This document shows positions 1-8,514 of a stretch of DNA of 64,000 bases, piece by piece. A program made the position numbers and the translations under genes. A model generated the notes under the pieces. The model was not told where the DNA came from, ran no database searches, and saw only the letters and a program-made list of their open reading frames with translations. The number at the start of each line of letters is the position of its first letter. Within the stretch, counting starts at the first letter, position 1. The stretch comes from Herbinix hemicellulosilytica (GTDB lineage Bacteria > Bacillota > Clostridia > Lachnospirales > Lachnospiraceae). The DNA is taken from positions 20,676 through 84,675 of the forward strand of contig NZ_CVTD020000028.1 in the NCBI RefSeq assembly GCF_002904165.1, written 5' to 3'.

Positions 1-1
1 G

Positions 2-2368
2 GGAATTGATAATCTTTCAAAAAATTATGACAAAGACCAAATTTTGAATAAGATTCTAAAAGGAATGCGGAACGGAGCATATCCTGAGGATGTAGTTTTA
101 TTGGATGATGATAAGCTATTGGACGGCGAAAGTACATATAGTACGGAGGATTTATCAGACCCTGATTGGGAAAAAGTAAAACACGTAATTGAAAATATTC
201 ATGAAAACTATGACAGTGAAATTATAAAAGCTGTAAAAACCGATCGGGAAATGACCCTTAAAGGCCTGGAAGAACTTCGGACTAGTGACAATACCGTAGA
301 ATATACCGAAGATGAGCTTACGAAAGAGGAATTGGCAAAAGTTTTAGCCGCAAAAAGGCAGCTTGAAGAAATCAGGCTTAAAATGACCGCGGAAGCAGCG
401 CTGCGCCTTGAAAGAAAAGGTTTCAGCATAGATACCCGGCCTTTGCAGGAAGTGGTAGAAAGGCTTCGCTATGAAGAAGAAAACTATTTTAGACAGCTTT
501 ATGAGATTGAGGGAATAAGGCCCGACGAAAATCAGATAGAAAATCTTAGATTAACAACCCAAAGCGTACGTGAATTAAAAGTTATGCCCGCATATATTCT
601 AGGTGCTACTCTTCATGAAAGAGATCAGCAAACCATGACAGGTTTACTGAATGCCGGGAAAAATATGCTGGACGTACTGGAAAAAGCAAAAGAAGCGTAT
701 GAACCGTTGCTTACTAAACCCAGATCCGATTACGGTGACAGTATTCAAAAGGCTTTTGCCAATATGGATTCCCTTATGAATGAAATGGGTATAGAAGATA
801 CGGTTTATAACAGGAGAGCCATAAGAATACTGGCCTATAACCGGATGGAAATTACTTATGAAAACATAGAACAGGTTAAGGCTTATGACCTTAAGGTTAA
901 TTATCTTCTTAATAACCTTAATCCTGCAGTCGCGGTTCAAATTATCAAGAATGGCATAAACCCTATGGACCTAAATATTGAAGAACTAAACAGCCTTATT
1001 GAAAAGCTGAAATCGCAAGGATATTCATCCTTGGAAAAGTACAGCAATTATCTTTATAAGCTGGAAAAAGAAGGTGAGATATCGCAGGCTGAGAAAAAGG
1101 CGTATATCGGTATATACAGGCTGTTATATCAACTTGACAAGTCCGACGGGGCAGCCTTGGGAGCTGTTATTAAATCCGGCCGTGAAATGACTTTAAACCA
1201 TCTTCTGTCAGCCCTAAGAACAAACCAGAAGGTAAATACAGATTATAAGATTGATGACGAATTCGGACTTTTGAAGGATATTACATATGAAAATGAGACT
1301 ATAACCGACCAGTTGGGTGCGGTATTTGAAAACCAGGCTGACCAAGGTAATTTTGCTCAGGGTGAAATTTTGCAATCTATTGTAAAACAGCTTTTAGACA
1401 GTTTAAGCCCCGAGAAACTTTACGGACTTCATCGAAAGATTAAGGAAAATTCACCGTATAGCACGGAAGCGGAAGTCTGGGATACTATTGGCAATATGAC
1501 TGTTGAAAAGCTGTTTGATGAAATAAGGGATATGAAAACCGACACGGGAGCCAATCAGGATTTTTATTATGAAAGATTAAAAGAATTAAGGGAAATATAC
1601 ACTAATTGCGATCAGGCGATACGTTTCTTAAATGATTTTAAGCTTCCATGCACCACAACCAACCTGATTATGGCAGAGTATGTTCTTAGTAATAAAGATA
1701 CCTTGTTCAAAAATATGAAAAAACAACTAAAGAAAACTGACGATTTAACCGATACATTAATTGACAAGAAAACAATGAATGAGGCTTATGATGAGCTTGA
1801 GAAAGAAGTAAACGAGTTAATTGACAGGGAATCCGAAGGTGAGGAAATAGATTCCTTTAAGCTTAACCGTTTAAGAAGCCTGGGCCTTCAAATGCAGTTT
1901 ATAAGAAACCTGGCAAAACGGGAGTTTTACCATATACCGGTTGAAGTAGGGGGTAAAATAACCCATGTCAATCTGACTATAATTAGAGGAAAAGGTGAAA
2001 AAGGTAAAGTTTCCGTAAATTACACATCTGATAGCCTAGGCAGCATAAAGGCAGAAGCAACTATAAAAGACAATAAACTTAGCGGTTATTTCGTATGCGA
2101 TAATGCCGAGGGTCTAAACTTACTTAAAGAACAGGCTGATAAGCTAAAAAGATACTTAGAGAATGAAAATCTCGATATTAAGCAGATTAACTTCTGCCTG
2201 CAAAGGTCACCGGAAAATATCCGGGGTTATATAAATACCGAAGAAACTCAAGAGACAGGTAATCCCGAAACCGAAAAGATATTATACAGGGTGGCGAAAG
2301 CAATATTAAATATGATTACATCAGCGGAAGAAACTGATATTGTCAGCCACAGGGAGGTTGCTGATTAA
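2..2368 (+). CDS. Large flagellar-locus protein with FliK-like C-terminus (5' partial, DUF6240-like)
   Basis: The reading frame is open from base 2, so the gene begins before the window; 788 codons are visible. Most of the protein is acidic and helical, built of repeated segments around short motifs such as NAVxxIKNG/ILAYNRME. Visible residues about 640-735 (from REFYHIPVEVGGK to INFCLQRS) look like the FliK hook-length-control C-terminal fold: a beta-rich stretch with VNLTIIRGKGEKG, then an amphipathic helix and a final strand. The gene lies 71 bp upstream of flagellin on the same strand, which supports a flagellar role. The family assignment (DUF6240) is from memory of similar proteins beside clostridial flagellin genes. 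The FliK resemblance is my inference from the pattern. No signal peptide can be judged because the start is missing. Confidence 0.7.
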   Translation, partial: GIDNLSKNYDKDQILNKILKGMRNGAYPEDVVLLDDDKLLDGESTYSTEDLSDPDWEKVKHVIENIHENYDSEIIKAVKTDREMTLKGLEELRTSDNTVEYTEDELTKEELAKVLAAKRQLEEIRLKMTAEAALRLERKGFSIDTRPLQEVVERLRYEEENYFRQLYEIEGIRPDENQIENLRLTTQSVRELKVMPAYILGATLHERDQQTMTGLLNAGKNMLDVLEKAKEAYEPLLTKPRSDYGDSIQKAFANMDSLMNEMGIEDTVYNRRAIRILAYNRMEITYENIEQVKAYDLKVNYLLNNLNPAVAVQIIKNGINPMDLNIEELNSLIEKLKSQGYSSLEKYSNYLYKLEKEGEISQAEKKAYIGIYRLLYQLDKSDGAALGAVIKSGREMTLNHLLSALRTNQKVNTDYKIDDEFGLLKDITYENETITDQLGAVFENQADQGNFAQGEILQSIVKQLLDSLSPEKLYGLHRKIKENSPYSTEAEVWDTIGNMTVEKLFDEIRDMKTDTGANQDFYYERLKELREIYTNCDQAIRFLNDFKLPCTTTNLIMAEYVLSNKDTLFKNMKKQLKKTDDLTDTLIDKKTMNEAYDELEKEVNELIDRESEGEEIDSFKLNRLRSLGLQMQFIRNLAKREFYHIPVEVGGKITHVNLTIIRGKGEKGKVSVNYTSDSLGSIKAEATIKDNKLSGYFVCDNAEGLNLLKEQADKLKRYLENENLDIKQINFCLQRSPENIRGYINTEETQETGNPETEKILYRVAKAILNMITSAEETDIVSHREVAD

Positions 2369-2439
2369 AATAATGTCTGCTGTCCATTCGTCCAAGGAAG
2401 GGTTGTGGCAGCTATGAAAAGAAGGAAAGGGGACGGACA

Positions 2440-4032
2440 ATGAGAATTAATCATAATATTTCCGCTTTAAAAGCAAATAATCAGCTTGCAAAAACCAATA
2501 AATTATTAGATGCAAGTTTACAGAGATTATCATCAGGCTATCGTATCAACAGTGCTGCTGACGATGCTGCCGGACTTGCCATATCGGAAAAAATGAGAAC
2601 CCAGATTTCCGGCCTTAATATGGCTTCAAGAAACGCATCCGACGGTATTTCCGTAATACAGACGGCTGAAGGGGCTTTAATAGAAGTTGAAGCCATGCTT
2701 CAGAGAATGAGGGAACTGGCTGTTCAGTCAGCTAACGGTACATATACAATAGAAGACAGAATTGCAATTCAGGCAGAAATTGATCAGTTAAATCAAGAGA
2801 TTAACCGTATCGCTGAAAATACCGAATTTAATACAATGACCTTATTAAACGGCAATATTGACAGAAAGTCATTTTCCAATAATAACAGCGTTAATCTTAT
2901 TTCTTTGTCTGATACCGTATCTGTAGGAAAATATGCAATAAAGATTACTCAGGATGCAAGACAGGCCGTATTGGTAGGAAATACTATTGACTTAGGCAAA
3001 GACGAGAATGACGTGCCGTATACTACTACAACAAGAAAAATAAGTGCCAGTGAAGCCGGAAAAATTAATATCAACGGAGAGACCGTAGAAATAAAAGAAG
3101 GGGAAACAATAGACGAAGTATTCCAAAAGCTGAGAGATGTTTGCGATGCTGTTAATGTAACAGTATTTGCGGCAGATCCGTCCAAACCTCTTGATACGGC
3201 TAAATATCCGGAGCTTGCCGGTTATGCCAGCGAATCTCTTTCATCAGGCAAATCTTTAGTATTTGTTTCAAAGGAATACGGCTCAGATCAGGTAATTTCG
3301 ATTTATTGTGATTCGCCGGGCTTAAGCGAGCTTTTAGGATTAACCGTAGCCGGTACTGAGGTTCGGGGATATGATGCAAAAGCTGAGATAGATTTTTCCG
3401 TTGAAAAACCTGATTCGCTGTTTGAAAAAACAGCTACCGTATCCGTTCAGGGAAATAAAGTTACGGTTTCCGACCGTAATAACTTTAAGATGGTATTTGA
3501 AGTGGCTCCGGCTACCGTAGGAACGGTTTTTGAAGATACCGTGATTACAGACCCTGATAATGAGCCTACATATGGAAAGATAGACGATACGGTAACTTAT
3601 ACTCCGGTTGATATTACGGTAACAGTCCTTGATGCGGGTCCCATGGACCTTCAGATCGGTGCAAATGAAGGACAGACCATGTCCATCCGTATTCCAAGGG
3701 TGACTCCTGAAACTCTAGGAATAGATAAAATTAATATTGCGACCGCAGATGGGGCTCAAAAAGCCATTTCCTTACTGGATTATGCCATAAATGAAATATC
3801 TGCCATAAGATCAAAGCTTGGAGCTTACCAGAACCGTCTGGAACACGCTATATCCAATCTTGATGTAACTTCTGAAAACATGACAGAATCTTTATCCCGC
3901 ATAGAAGATGTGGATATGGCCGAAGAGATGGCAGAATACACCCAAAGGAACGTTCTTGCACAGGCAGGAACCGCCATGCTCGCTCAGGCAAATGCAAGAC
4001 CGCAGCAAATCTTATCCTTATTGCAGCAATAA
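2440..4032 (+). CDS. Flagellin
   Basis: Structural subunit of the flagellar filament, 530 aa, exported through the flagellar type III system. The N-terminal D0/D1 region (about 1-145) is classical, with MRINHNISAL, LSSGYRINSAADDAAGLAIS and the helix ending in NTEFNTMTLLNG. The C-terminal D1/D0 region (about 430-530) ends in the typical ARPQQILSLLQQ. The middle 280 residues are a variable, surface-exposed domain rich in beta-strand-like repeats (TVSVQGNKVTVSD and similar). A strong AAAGGGGA ribosome binding site precedes the ATG. A FliS-type chaperone gene follows after 49 bp. At 530 aa it is longer than minimal flagellins (about 270 aa) because of the variable insert. Confidence 0.97.
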   Translation: MRINHNISALKANNQLAKTNKLLDASLQRLSSGYRINSAADDAAGLAISEKMRTQISGLNMASRNASDGISVIQTAEGALIEVEAMLQRMRELAVQSANGTYTIEDRIAIQAEIDQLNQEINRIAENTEFNTMTLLNGNIDRKSFSNNNSVNLISLSDTVSVGKYAIKITQDARQAVLVGNTIDLGKDENDVPYTTTTRKISASEAGKININGETVEIKEGETIDEVFQKLRDVCDAVNVTVFAADPSKPLDTAKYPELAGYASESLSSGKSLVFVSKEYGSDQVISIYCDSPGLSELLGLTVAGTEVRGYDAKAEIDFSVEKPDSLFEKTATVSVQGNKVTVSDRNNFKMVFEVAPATVGTVFEDTVITDPDNEPTYGKIDDTVTYTPVDITVTVLDAGPMDLQIGANEGQTMSIRIPRVTPETLGIDKINIATADGAQKAISLLDYAINEISAIRSKLGAYQNRLEHAISNLDVTSENMTESLSRIEDVDMAEEMAEYTQRNVLAQAGTAMLAQANARPQQILSLLQQ

Positions 4033-4081
4033 TTTAAGTTAACTGGATAAGGATGCAGAAGAACGGTGGTGGGAATAATAT

Positions 4082-4561
4082 ATGGATAAAGAAGCCATAA
4101 GGGCATTTACCGCAAGAATAACCCAGGCTTCCCGAAGTGAGCTGGTAGTTATCCTTTACGAAATAACCCTGGCTAAAATTGAAGAAGCTATAAAGGCTTT
4201 CAATGAAAACAATCCTGATATTTATGAGAAGGAGCTTAAAGGGGCGCAAAAATGCGTAAGCGAGCTTATGGCATGTTTGGATTTCAGATATAAAATTTCC
4301 TATAATCTGATGAGTCTTTACATATACGTTAGTAAGCAAATCATTAGCGCTCTTATGAAGCGTGACCCGATTACCTTGCAGTATGCCAAATCAGTTATGC
4401 AAAAACTGCTGACAGGATTTGAAGAGGTAAGCAAAAACGATAACAGCGGACCTTTGATGAAAAATACCCAACAGCTTTATGCAGGATTGACTTACGGGAA
4501 AGGAACCTTAAACGAAACTTATATAAATCCTAATAATAAAAGCCGGGGTTTCATAGCGTAA
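4082..4561 (+). CDS. fliS: FliS-type flagellin export chaperone
   Basis: Helical 159-aa protein directly downstream of flagellin. The pattern RAFTARITQASRSELVVILYEI corresponds to the FliS start, where a Y-x-x-x-x-I/V segment and an LV-x-LYE/DG motif introduce a four-helix bundle that binds the flagellin C-terminus and prevents premature polymerisation in the cytoplasm. FliS is usually 120-135 aa; this one has a longer C-terminal tail (LTYGKGTLNETYINPNN...). The sequence is divergent, so the call rests on motif, size and position. A strong intrinsic terminator follows, so flagellin and this gene probably end one transcript. Confidence 0.75.
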   Translation: MDKEAIRAFTARITQASRSELVVILYEITLAKIEEAIKAFNENNPDIYEKELKGAQKCVSELMACLDFRYKISYNLMSLYIYVSKQIISALMKRDPITLQYAKSVMQKLLTGFEEVSKNDNSGPLMKNTQQLYAGLTYGKGTLNETYINPNNKSRGFIA

Positions 4562-4580
4562 TCTGACAAACAAAAGGGAT

Positions 4581-4630
4581 TGTCGCATAATTCTATATCC
4601 TCTTGATTATGCGACACTCCTTATTTTTTT
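4581..4630 (+). terminator. Intrinsic terminator after flagellin-fliS
   Basis: An 11-bp perfect stem, TGTCGCATAAT (4581-4591) with ATTATGCGACA (4606-4616), has a 14-nt loop and is followed by a T-tract at about 4620-4630. It closes the flagellin/fliS transcript and separates it from the convergent yaaL-like gene. Confidence 0.9.
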
Positions 4631-4646
4631 GCACAGCAGCTAATAC

Positions 4647-4874
4647 TTAAAATTTTGTTTCAATATAACTGAGATCGGATGCTTTGGCCTGCTTTAATAA
4701 ATACTTATATCTGTTTTGTATGGCATTCATTTCATAGATGCAACTGTCTATCAAATCCGGGTCAACAACATATTCAAACTGGGAATAAGCAGCCTCCAAA
4801 GCAATTTTTGTCTGATATATTTCTTTTAATAGACTATTTTCTTTTTGTGGTTTTTTTCTGAATAAAAATTTCAT
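4647..4874 (-). CDS. YaaL-like small protein (DUF2508)
   Basis: 75-aa soluble protein beginning MKFLFRKKPQKENSLLKEIYQ and containing FEYVVDPDLIDSCIYEMNAIQNRY. The pattern matches the DUF2508/YaaL family, whose function is unknown. In Bacillus the yaaL gene sits next to bofA (recR-yaaL-bofA). Here bofA is the divergently transcribed neighbour, which supports both calls even though the orientation differs. No membrane segment. Confidence 0.75.
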   Translation of the reverse strand: MKFLFRKKPQKENSLLKEIYQTKIALEAAYSQFEYVVDPDLIDSCIYEMNAIQNRYKYLLKQAKASDLSYIETKF

Positions 4875-5020
4875 TTCACATCACTTTCCACCGTATTTTT
4901 TTATTAGTATAGTCAGATTTTTAACCATTTATTCTATCAGCTAGAATATTTTGGATAAATTTATATATATATATATTATAGGTTGTATATATATTCCTAT
5001 TTTGTCCTGGCGGTGAAGAT

Positions 5021-5290
5021 ATGGAAAAGATAATATTTGCTATTATAATAGCAGTTTGTATTGTTTTTATCGGGATATGTATACTAAGACGCAAGCCGGA
5101 TTTAATTCTTAATTTTGTACTTCGGGCCTGTGTCGGAACGGCAGGTATATATTTTTTGGATTTTATTCTCGGATTGGGAGGGTATCAGGTTGCCGTGGGG
5201 GTAAATGCATTCACTATATTATCCAACGGCCTACTTGGGCTTCCCGGATTTATCCTTCTTTATGGACTAGCATTTTATTATTCTCTATAA
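5021..5290 (+). CDS. bofA: BofA-family inhibitor of pro-sigma-K processing
   Basis: 89-aa integral membrane protein with hydrophobic segments at about 3-22, 32-52 and 67-87. The C-terminal signature GVNAFTILSNGLLGLPGFILLYGL matches BofA, which in the forespore outer membrane holds the SpoIVFB protease inactive until engulfment is complete. This is one of two sporulation markers in the window. A GGTGA ribosome binding site precedes the ATG. The gene stands alone, with a short GC-rich hairpin and T-run behind it. Confidence 0.85.
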   Translation: MEKIIFAIIIAVCIVFIGICILRRKPDLILNFVLRACVGTAGIYFLDFILGLGGYQVAVGVNAFTILSNGLLGLPGFILLYGLAFYYSL

Positions 5291-5306
5291 TTTGGTTACA
5301 ATGCCT

Positions 5307-5326
5307 GCCCGGAAGGGCTTTTTTTG
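5307..5326 (+). terminator. Short terminator-like hairpin after bofA
   Basis: GCCC-GGAA-GGGC followed by TTTTTTTG. The stem is only 4 bp but is pure GC with a stable GGAA tetraloop and a clear T-tract. Confidence 0.5.
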
Positions 5327-5530
5327 TTTATTTTTACAAAATTCAACAAATCTCAACAGGAATATATTGACAATACAGTGTTGCGGCTGTATTATATGCT
5401 TGTTCCAAGTTCAAAAACTTCTGATTGAATTCTTAGCTTCTTTTTAATCCCCTGCTTTTTTATAAAATCCTTCTAATAGTTTTTGTACCACTCTTACGGC
5501 TGTTTTATTGTCCTTTAAAAGGGGGTTATA

Positions 5531-6523
5531 ATGAAAAAGATTCTGGCCTTATATGATTCAGACGTACAATATGCCGGCAAATTAATGGAGTATTTAAAAA
5601 ATTTGAAATGGGAAGATTTTGATATTTTACTTTTTACAAGGCAGGAAAGTTTGGCTGATTTTATAAAATATCAGCCTGTTGAAATTTTGCTTATCGGAAC
5701 TGACAGTCTTCCTGATGAAATGCTTAACAAGAACATTAAATACATAATTCATCTTACCGAAACACAAAAAGATTCTCAAAGTCAGCAATGCCAAATTTAC
5801 AAATATCGGTCGGCTGGAAATATTGCATCGGATATAGTATCCTGCTACACGAAACTTGAAGACAGTAATGAAAAAAGAGCTTTTAAGGATGTTATGATTA
5901 TATCCGTTTTTTCCCCTGTTGCCGGAGCAGAAAAAATATCTTTTGCCTGGTCACTTGCCAAGGAACTTTCACATAAAAGAAAAACTCTTTTCATTAATTT
6001 GGACATGTTTCCGGTAAATATTGCTGCAAAAAGTGAGCAGGCGGCTTATGCCTTGTCGGAGTATTTGTATTATTTTAAGGAAAACCGGCCGGATATGATT
6101 GAAAAATTAAAAGAATATCTTAACTATTCGGAAAGGCTGTCATATTTGTCAGGGTTAGCGCACGGATTTGACCTTCTTTCTATTAGCAAGGAAGAAACCG
6201 AAAAGTTCATAAAAGAATTAAAAGATCATAAGGAATATGAAACAGTCGTATTTTACCTGGGATTATATACGGAAGCTTCTATGGAGATTTTAAGGCAGAG
6301 TGATAAAGCTTACCTTGCTTATTGCAATCTGCCATACGAAGAATTGGTTATAAAGGAATGGACAAGACAGATAGATCTTATGGGCATAGCCGAGGAGATA
6401 AATTGCCAGAAAATAATTCTTCCGGCGGGTGGCACTTTAGCCGGACAAAATAAAGACCCAGAGTATATATTTAATGCGGTCAGGCCTTACGGAAAAGAAG
6501 CGGCAGAGCAGATTTATAAGTAA
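5531..6523 (+). CDS. TadZ/CpaE-like pilus localisation protein with degenerate P-loop
   Basis: First gene of the Tad pilus operon, 330 aa. Residues 1-120 look like an atypical receiver domain (KKILALYDSDVQYAGKLMEYL, then LLIGTDSLPDEML). Residues about 120-330 follow the MinD/ParA fold of CpaE/TadZ. The P-loop position reads SPVAGAEKISFAWSLA, without the K-G-G-x-G-K-[ST] consensus, so ATP binding is probably lost or altered. A conserved FINLDMFP segment sits where ParA proteins have their switch aspartate. The family places the secretion machine at its cellular site. It is followed after 14 bp by the cpaF gene. Confidence 0.75.
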   Translation: MKKILALYDSDVQYAGKLMEYLKNLKWEDFDILLFTRQESLADFIKYQPVEILLIGTDSLPDEMLNKNIKYIIHLTETQKDSQSQQCQIYKYRSAGNIASDIVSCYTKLEDSNEKRAFKDVMIISVFSPVAGAEKISFAWSLAKELSHKRKTLFINLDMFPVNIAAKSEQAAYALSEYLYYFKENRPDMIEKLKEYLNYSERLSYLSGLAHGFDLLSISKEETEKFIKELKDHKEYETVVFYLGLYTEASMEILRQSDKAYLAYCNLPYEELVIKEWTRQIDLMGIAEEINCQKIILPAGGTLAGQNKDPEYIFNAVRPYGKEAAEQIYK

Positions 6524-6537
6524 CGAAAGGAGTAGCT

Positions 6538-7749
6538 ATGAGTTGGTTAAGAGAAAAACTTCGGCAAGAAGTCCTTGACAGTATAGACTTGACCTCGGAT
6601 ATAACTGACGAAGAGCTATTGAATGTAATAGATGAAATACTGATTGCAAAAAGCAGGGAAAATTATATTGGCATGCAGGAAAAAAGAAGGCTGCGAAGAG
6701 AAATTTTTAACTCTATCCGCAAACTGGATGTTCTTCAGGATTTGCTTGATGACCCTTCTGTTACTGAAATTATGGTAAACGGCACAAAAGACATATTTAT
6801 AGAGAAAGACGGGATCATAATCCGATATGACAAGCGTTTTGAATCGCTTGAAAAACTTGAGGATGTAATTCAGCAAATTGTGTCCCAGTCAAACCGGGCT
6901 GTCAATACTTCAAATCCGATTGTTGACGCAAGGCTTTCTGACGGTTCAAGAATTAATATAGTTCTTCCGCCTATAGCAATAGACGGTCCGGTAATTACCA
7001 TAAGAAGATTTCCCGAAAATCCCATCACTATGGACCGGCTGATAGAATATCAGTCTATTACAAAAGAAGCGGCTTTATTTTTGGAAAAGCTGGTTATAGC
7101 CGGATACAATATATTTATAAGCGGCGGAACCGGTTCCGGCAAAACAACATTTCTTAACGTCCTGTCAAATTTTATCCCCAAGGATGAAAGAATTATAACA
7201 ATCGAAGATGCGGCGGAACTGCAAATTCGCAATATCCCAAACCTTGTCCGTCTGGAGGTTAGAAACGGTAATACCGAAGGAAATACCGCTATAACAATAA
7301 GAGATTTAATAAAGACATCCTTAAGAATGAGGCCGGACAGGATTATAGTAGGGGAGGTAAGAGATGAAGCTGCCATTGATATGCTACAAGCTTTAAATAC
7401 CGGCCATGAGGGATCGCTTTCCACCGGGCATGCCAATTCTCCGGCAGATATGTTAAGCCGGCTGGAAACCCTGGTCCTTATGGGAGCTGATATTCCCCTT
7501 ATGGCGGTCAGAAGGCAGATAGCTTCAGCCATAGATATTATAGTTCATCTTGGGCGGCTTCGGGATAAGTCAAGAAGAGTACTGGAAATAACCGAACTTT
7601 TGGACTTAAAAAACGGAGAATATGTATTAAATCCTATTTATACCTTTGTCGAAAAGAGTGAAGACAAAGGAAAGATAACAGGGACATTGGAAAAGGTAGG
7701 AGATTTAAAATGGAGGGATAAACTTATCAGGGCAGGAATTGCCTTATAG
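6538..7749 (+). CDS. CpaF/TadA-type secretion ATPase
   Basis: 403-aa cytoplasmic hexameric ATPase that powers Flp/Tad pilus assembly. Walker A GGTGSGKT is at residues 196-203, the Asp-box region is ITIEDAAELQI, Walker B is MRPDRIIVGEVRD, and the His-box STGHANSPADMLSRLE is intact. The N-terminal domain carries the family signature VTEIMVNGTKDIFIE. The RBS GAAAGGAG lies just before the ATG. All catalytic motifs are present, in contrast to the degenerate TadZ-like protein upstream. TadB- and TadC-like genes follow. Confidence 0.95.
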   Translation: MSWLREKLRQEVLDSIDLTSDITDEELLNVIDEILIAKSRENYIGMQEKRRLRREIFNSIRKLDVLQDLLDDPSVTEIMVNGTKDIFIEKDGIIIRYDKRFESLEKLEDVIQQIVSQSNRAVNTSNPIVDARLSDGSRINIVLPPIAIDGPVITIRRFPENPITMDRLIEYQSITKEAALFLEKLVIAGYNIFISGGTGSGKTTFLNVLSNFIPKDERIITIEDAAELQIRNIPNLVRLEVRNGNTEGNTAITIRDLIKTSLRMRPDRIIVGEVRDEAAIDMLQALNTGHEGSLSTGHANSPADMLSRLETLVLMGADIPLMAVRRQIASAIDIIVHLGRLRDKSRRVLEITELLDLKNGEYVLNPIYTFVEKSEDKGKITGTLEKVGDLKWRDKLIRAGIAL

Positions 7750-7761
7750 GAGAAGATAACG

Positions 7762-8505
7762 ATGATTGAAGACTACGGTACTTATAGTTTTAGCGTAAGG
7801 GAAAAAATGCGTTATTTTTTAGAAGGTCTATTAATGGCAGTTACTTTGGGATATTTGTTTTATAAAAGTATAATGGGAATTATAATGCTATGTCCTTTGA
7901 TTTTAATACATTTTAAATTAAAAAAAGAGGAGCTTGCCCAAAAGAGGAAATGGCAGCTAAATATGGAATTTAAGGATGGAATAAATAGTCTTGCTGCGGC
8001 ATTGGGAGCCGGGTTTAGTGTAGAGCATGCGTTTGAAGAAGCGATTAAAGATTTAAGAGGTATGTATCCCAACGGGGCTATGATTATCAGTGAATTTGCT
8101 TATATAGCCAACCAAATTCAAATGAATATTACGGTTGAAAAAGCTTTATACAATTTCGGCCAACGAAGCGGTATGGAAGATATCATCAGTTTTGCCGAGG
8201 TGTTTTCAACAGCCAAGAGGACCGGCGGGGATTTGATACAAATAATCAAAACCACCGCCAATATAATCAGCGATAAGCTGGAAGTAAAAAGAGAAATAAT
8301 GACAATGCTTGCCGGAAAGAAATTGGAAGCTAATATTATGAAATATGTACCTGCAGGTATTTTGTGTTTTTTGTCCGTTTCTTCTCCAAATCTTTTGAAA
8401 CCTTTATATCATAATATTTTTGGAATTATCCTAATGACAATACTGCTGGGGGTATATTTGTATACATCCCGATTGATAAATAAAATTATGAACATTGAAA
8501 TATAG
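7762..8505 (+). CDS. TadB-like inner membrane platform protein (T2SS F domain)
   Basis: 247 aa. Two N-terminal hydrophobic segments (about 17-47), a cytoplasmic T2SSF domain with GINSLAAALGAGFSVEHAFEEA and SGMEDIISFAEVFSTAKRTGGDL, then two C-terminal membrane segments (about 195-240). This is the usual TadB arrangement. TadB pairs with TadC to form the membrane platform that the CpaF ATPase acts on. The ATG follows an AGGAG site, 12 bp after cpaF. Confidence 0.9.
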   Translation: MIEDYGTYSFSVREKMRYFLEGLLMAVTLGYLFYKSIMGIIMLCPLILIHFKLKKEELAQKRKWQLNMEFKDGINSLAAALGAGFSVEHAFEEAIKDLRGMYPNGAMIISEFAYIANQIQMNITVEKALYNFGQRSGMEDIISFAEVFSTAKRTGGDLIQIIKTTANIISDKLEVKREIMTMLAGKKLEANIMKYVPAGILCFLSVSSPNLLKPLYHNIFGIILMTILLGVYLYTSRLINKIMNIEI

Positions 8506-8514
8506 GGATAGGCT

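Noticed and set aside
7050..7532. 160-codon minus-strand ORF inside cpaF
   Set aside because: Shadow frame opposite conserved ATPase motifs; no ribosome binding site or family pattern.
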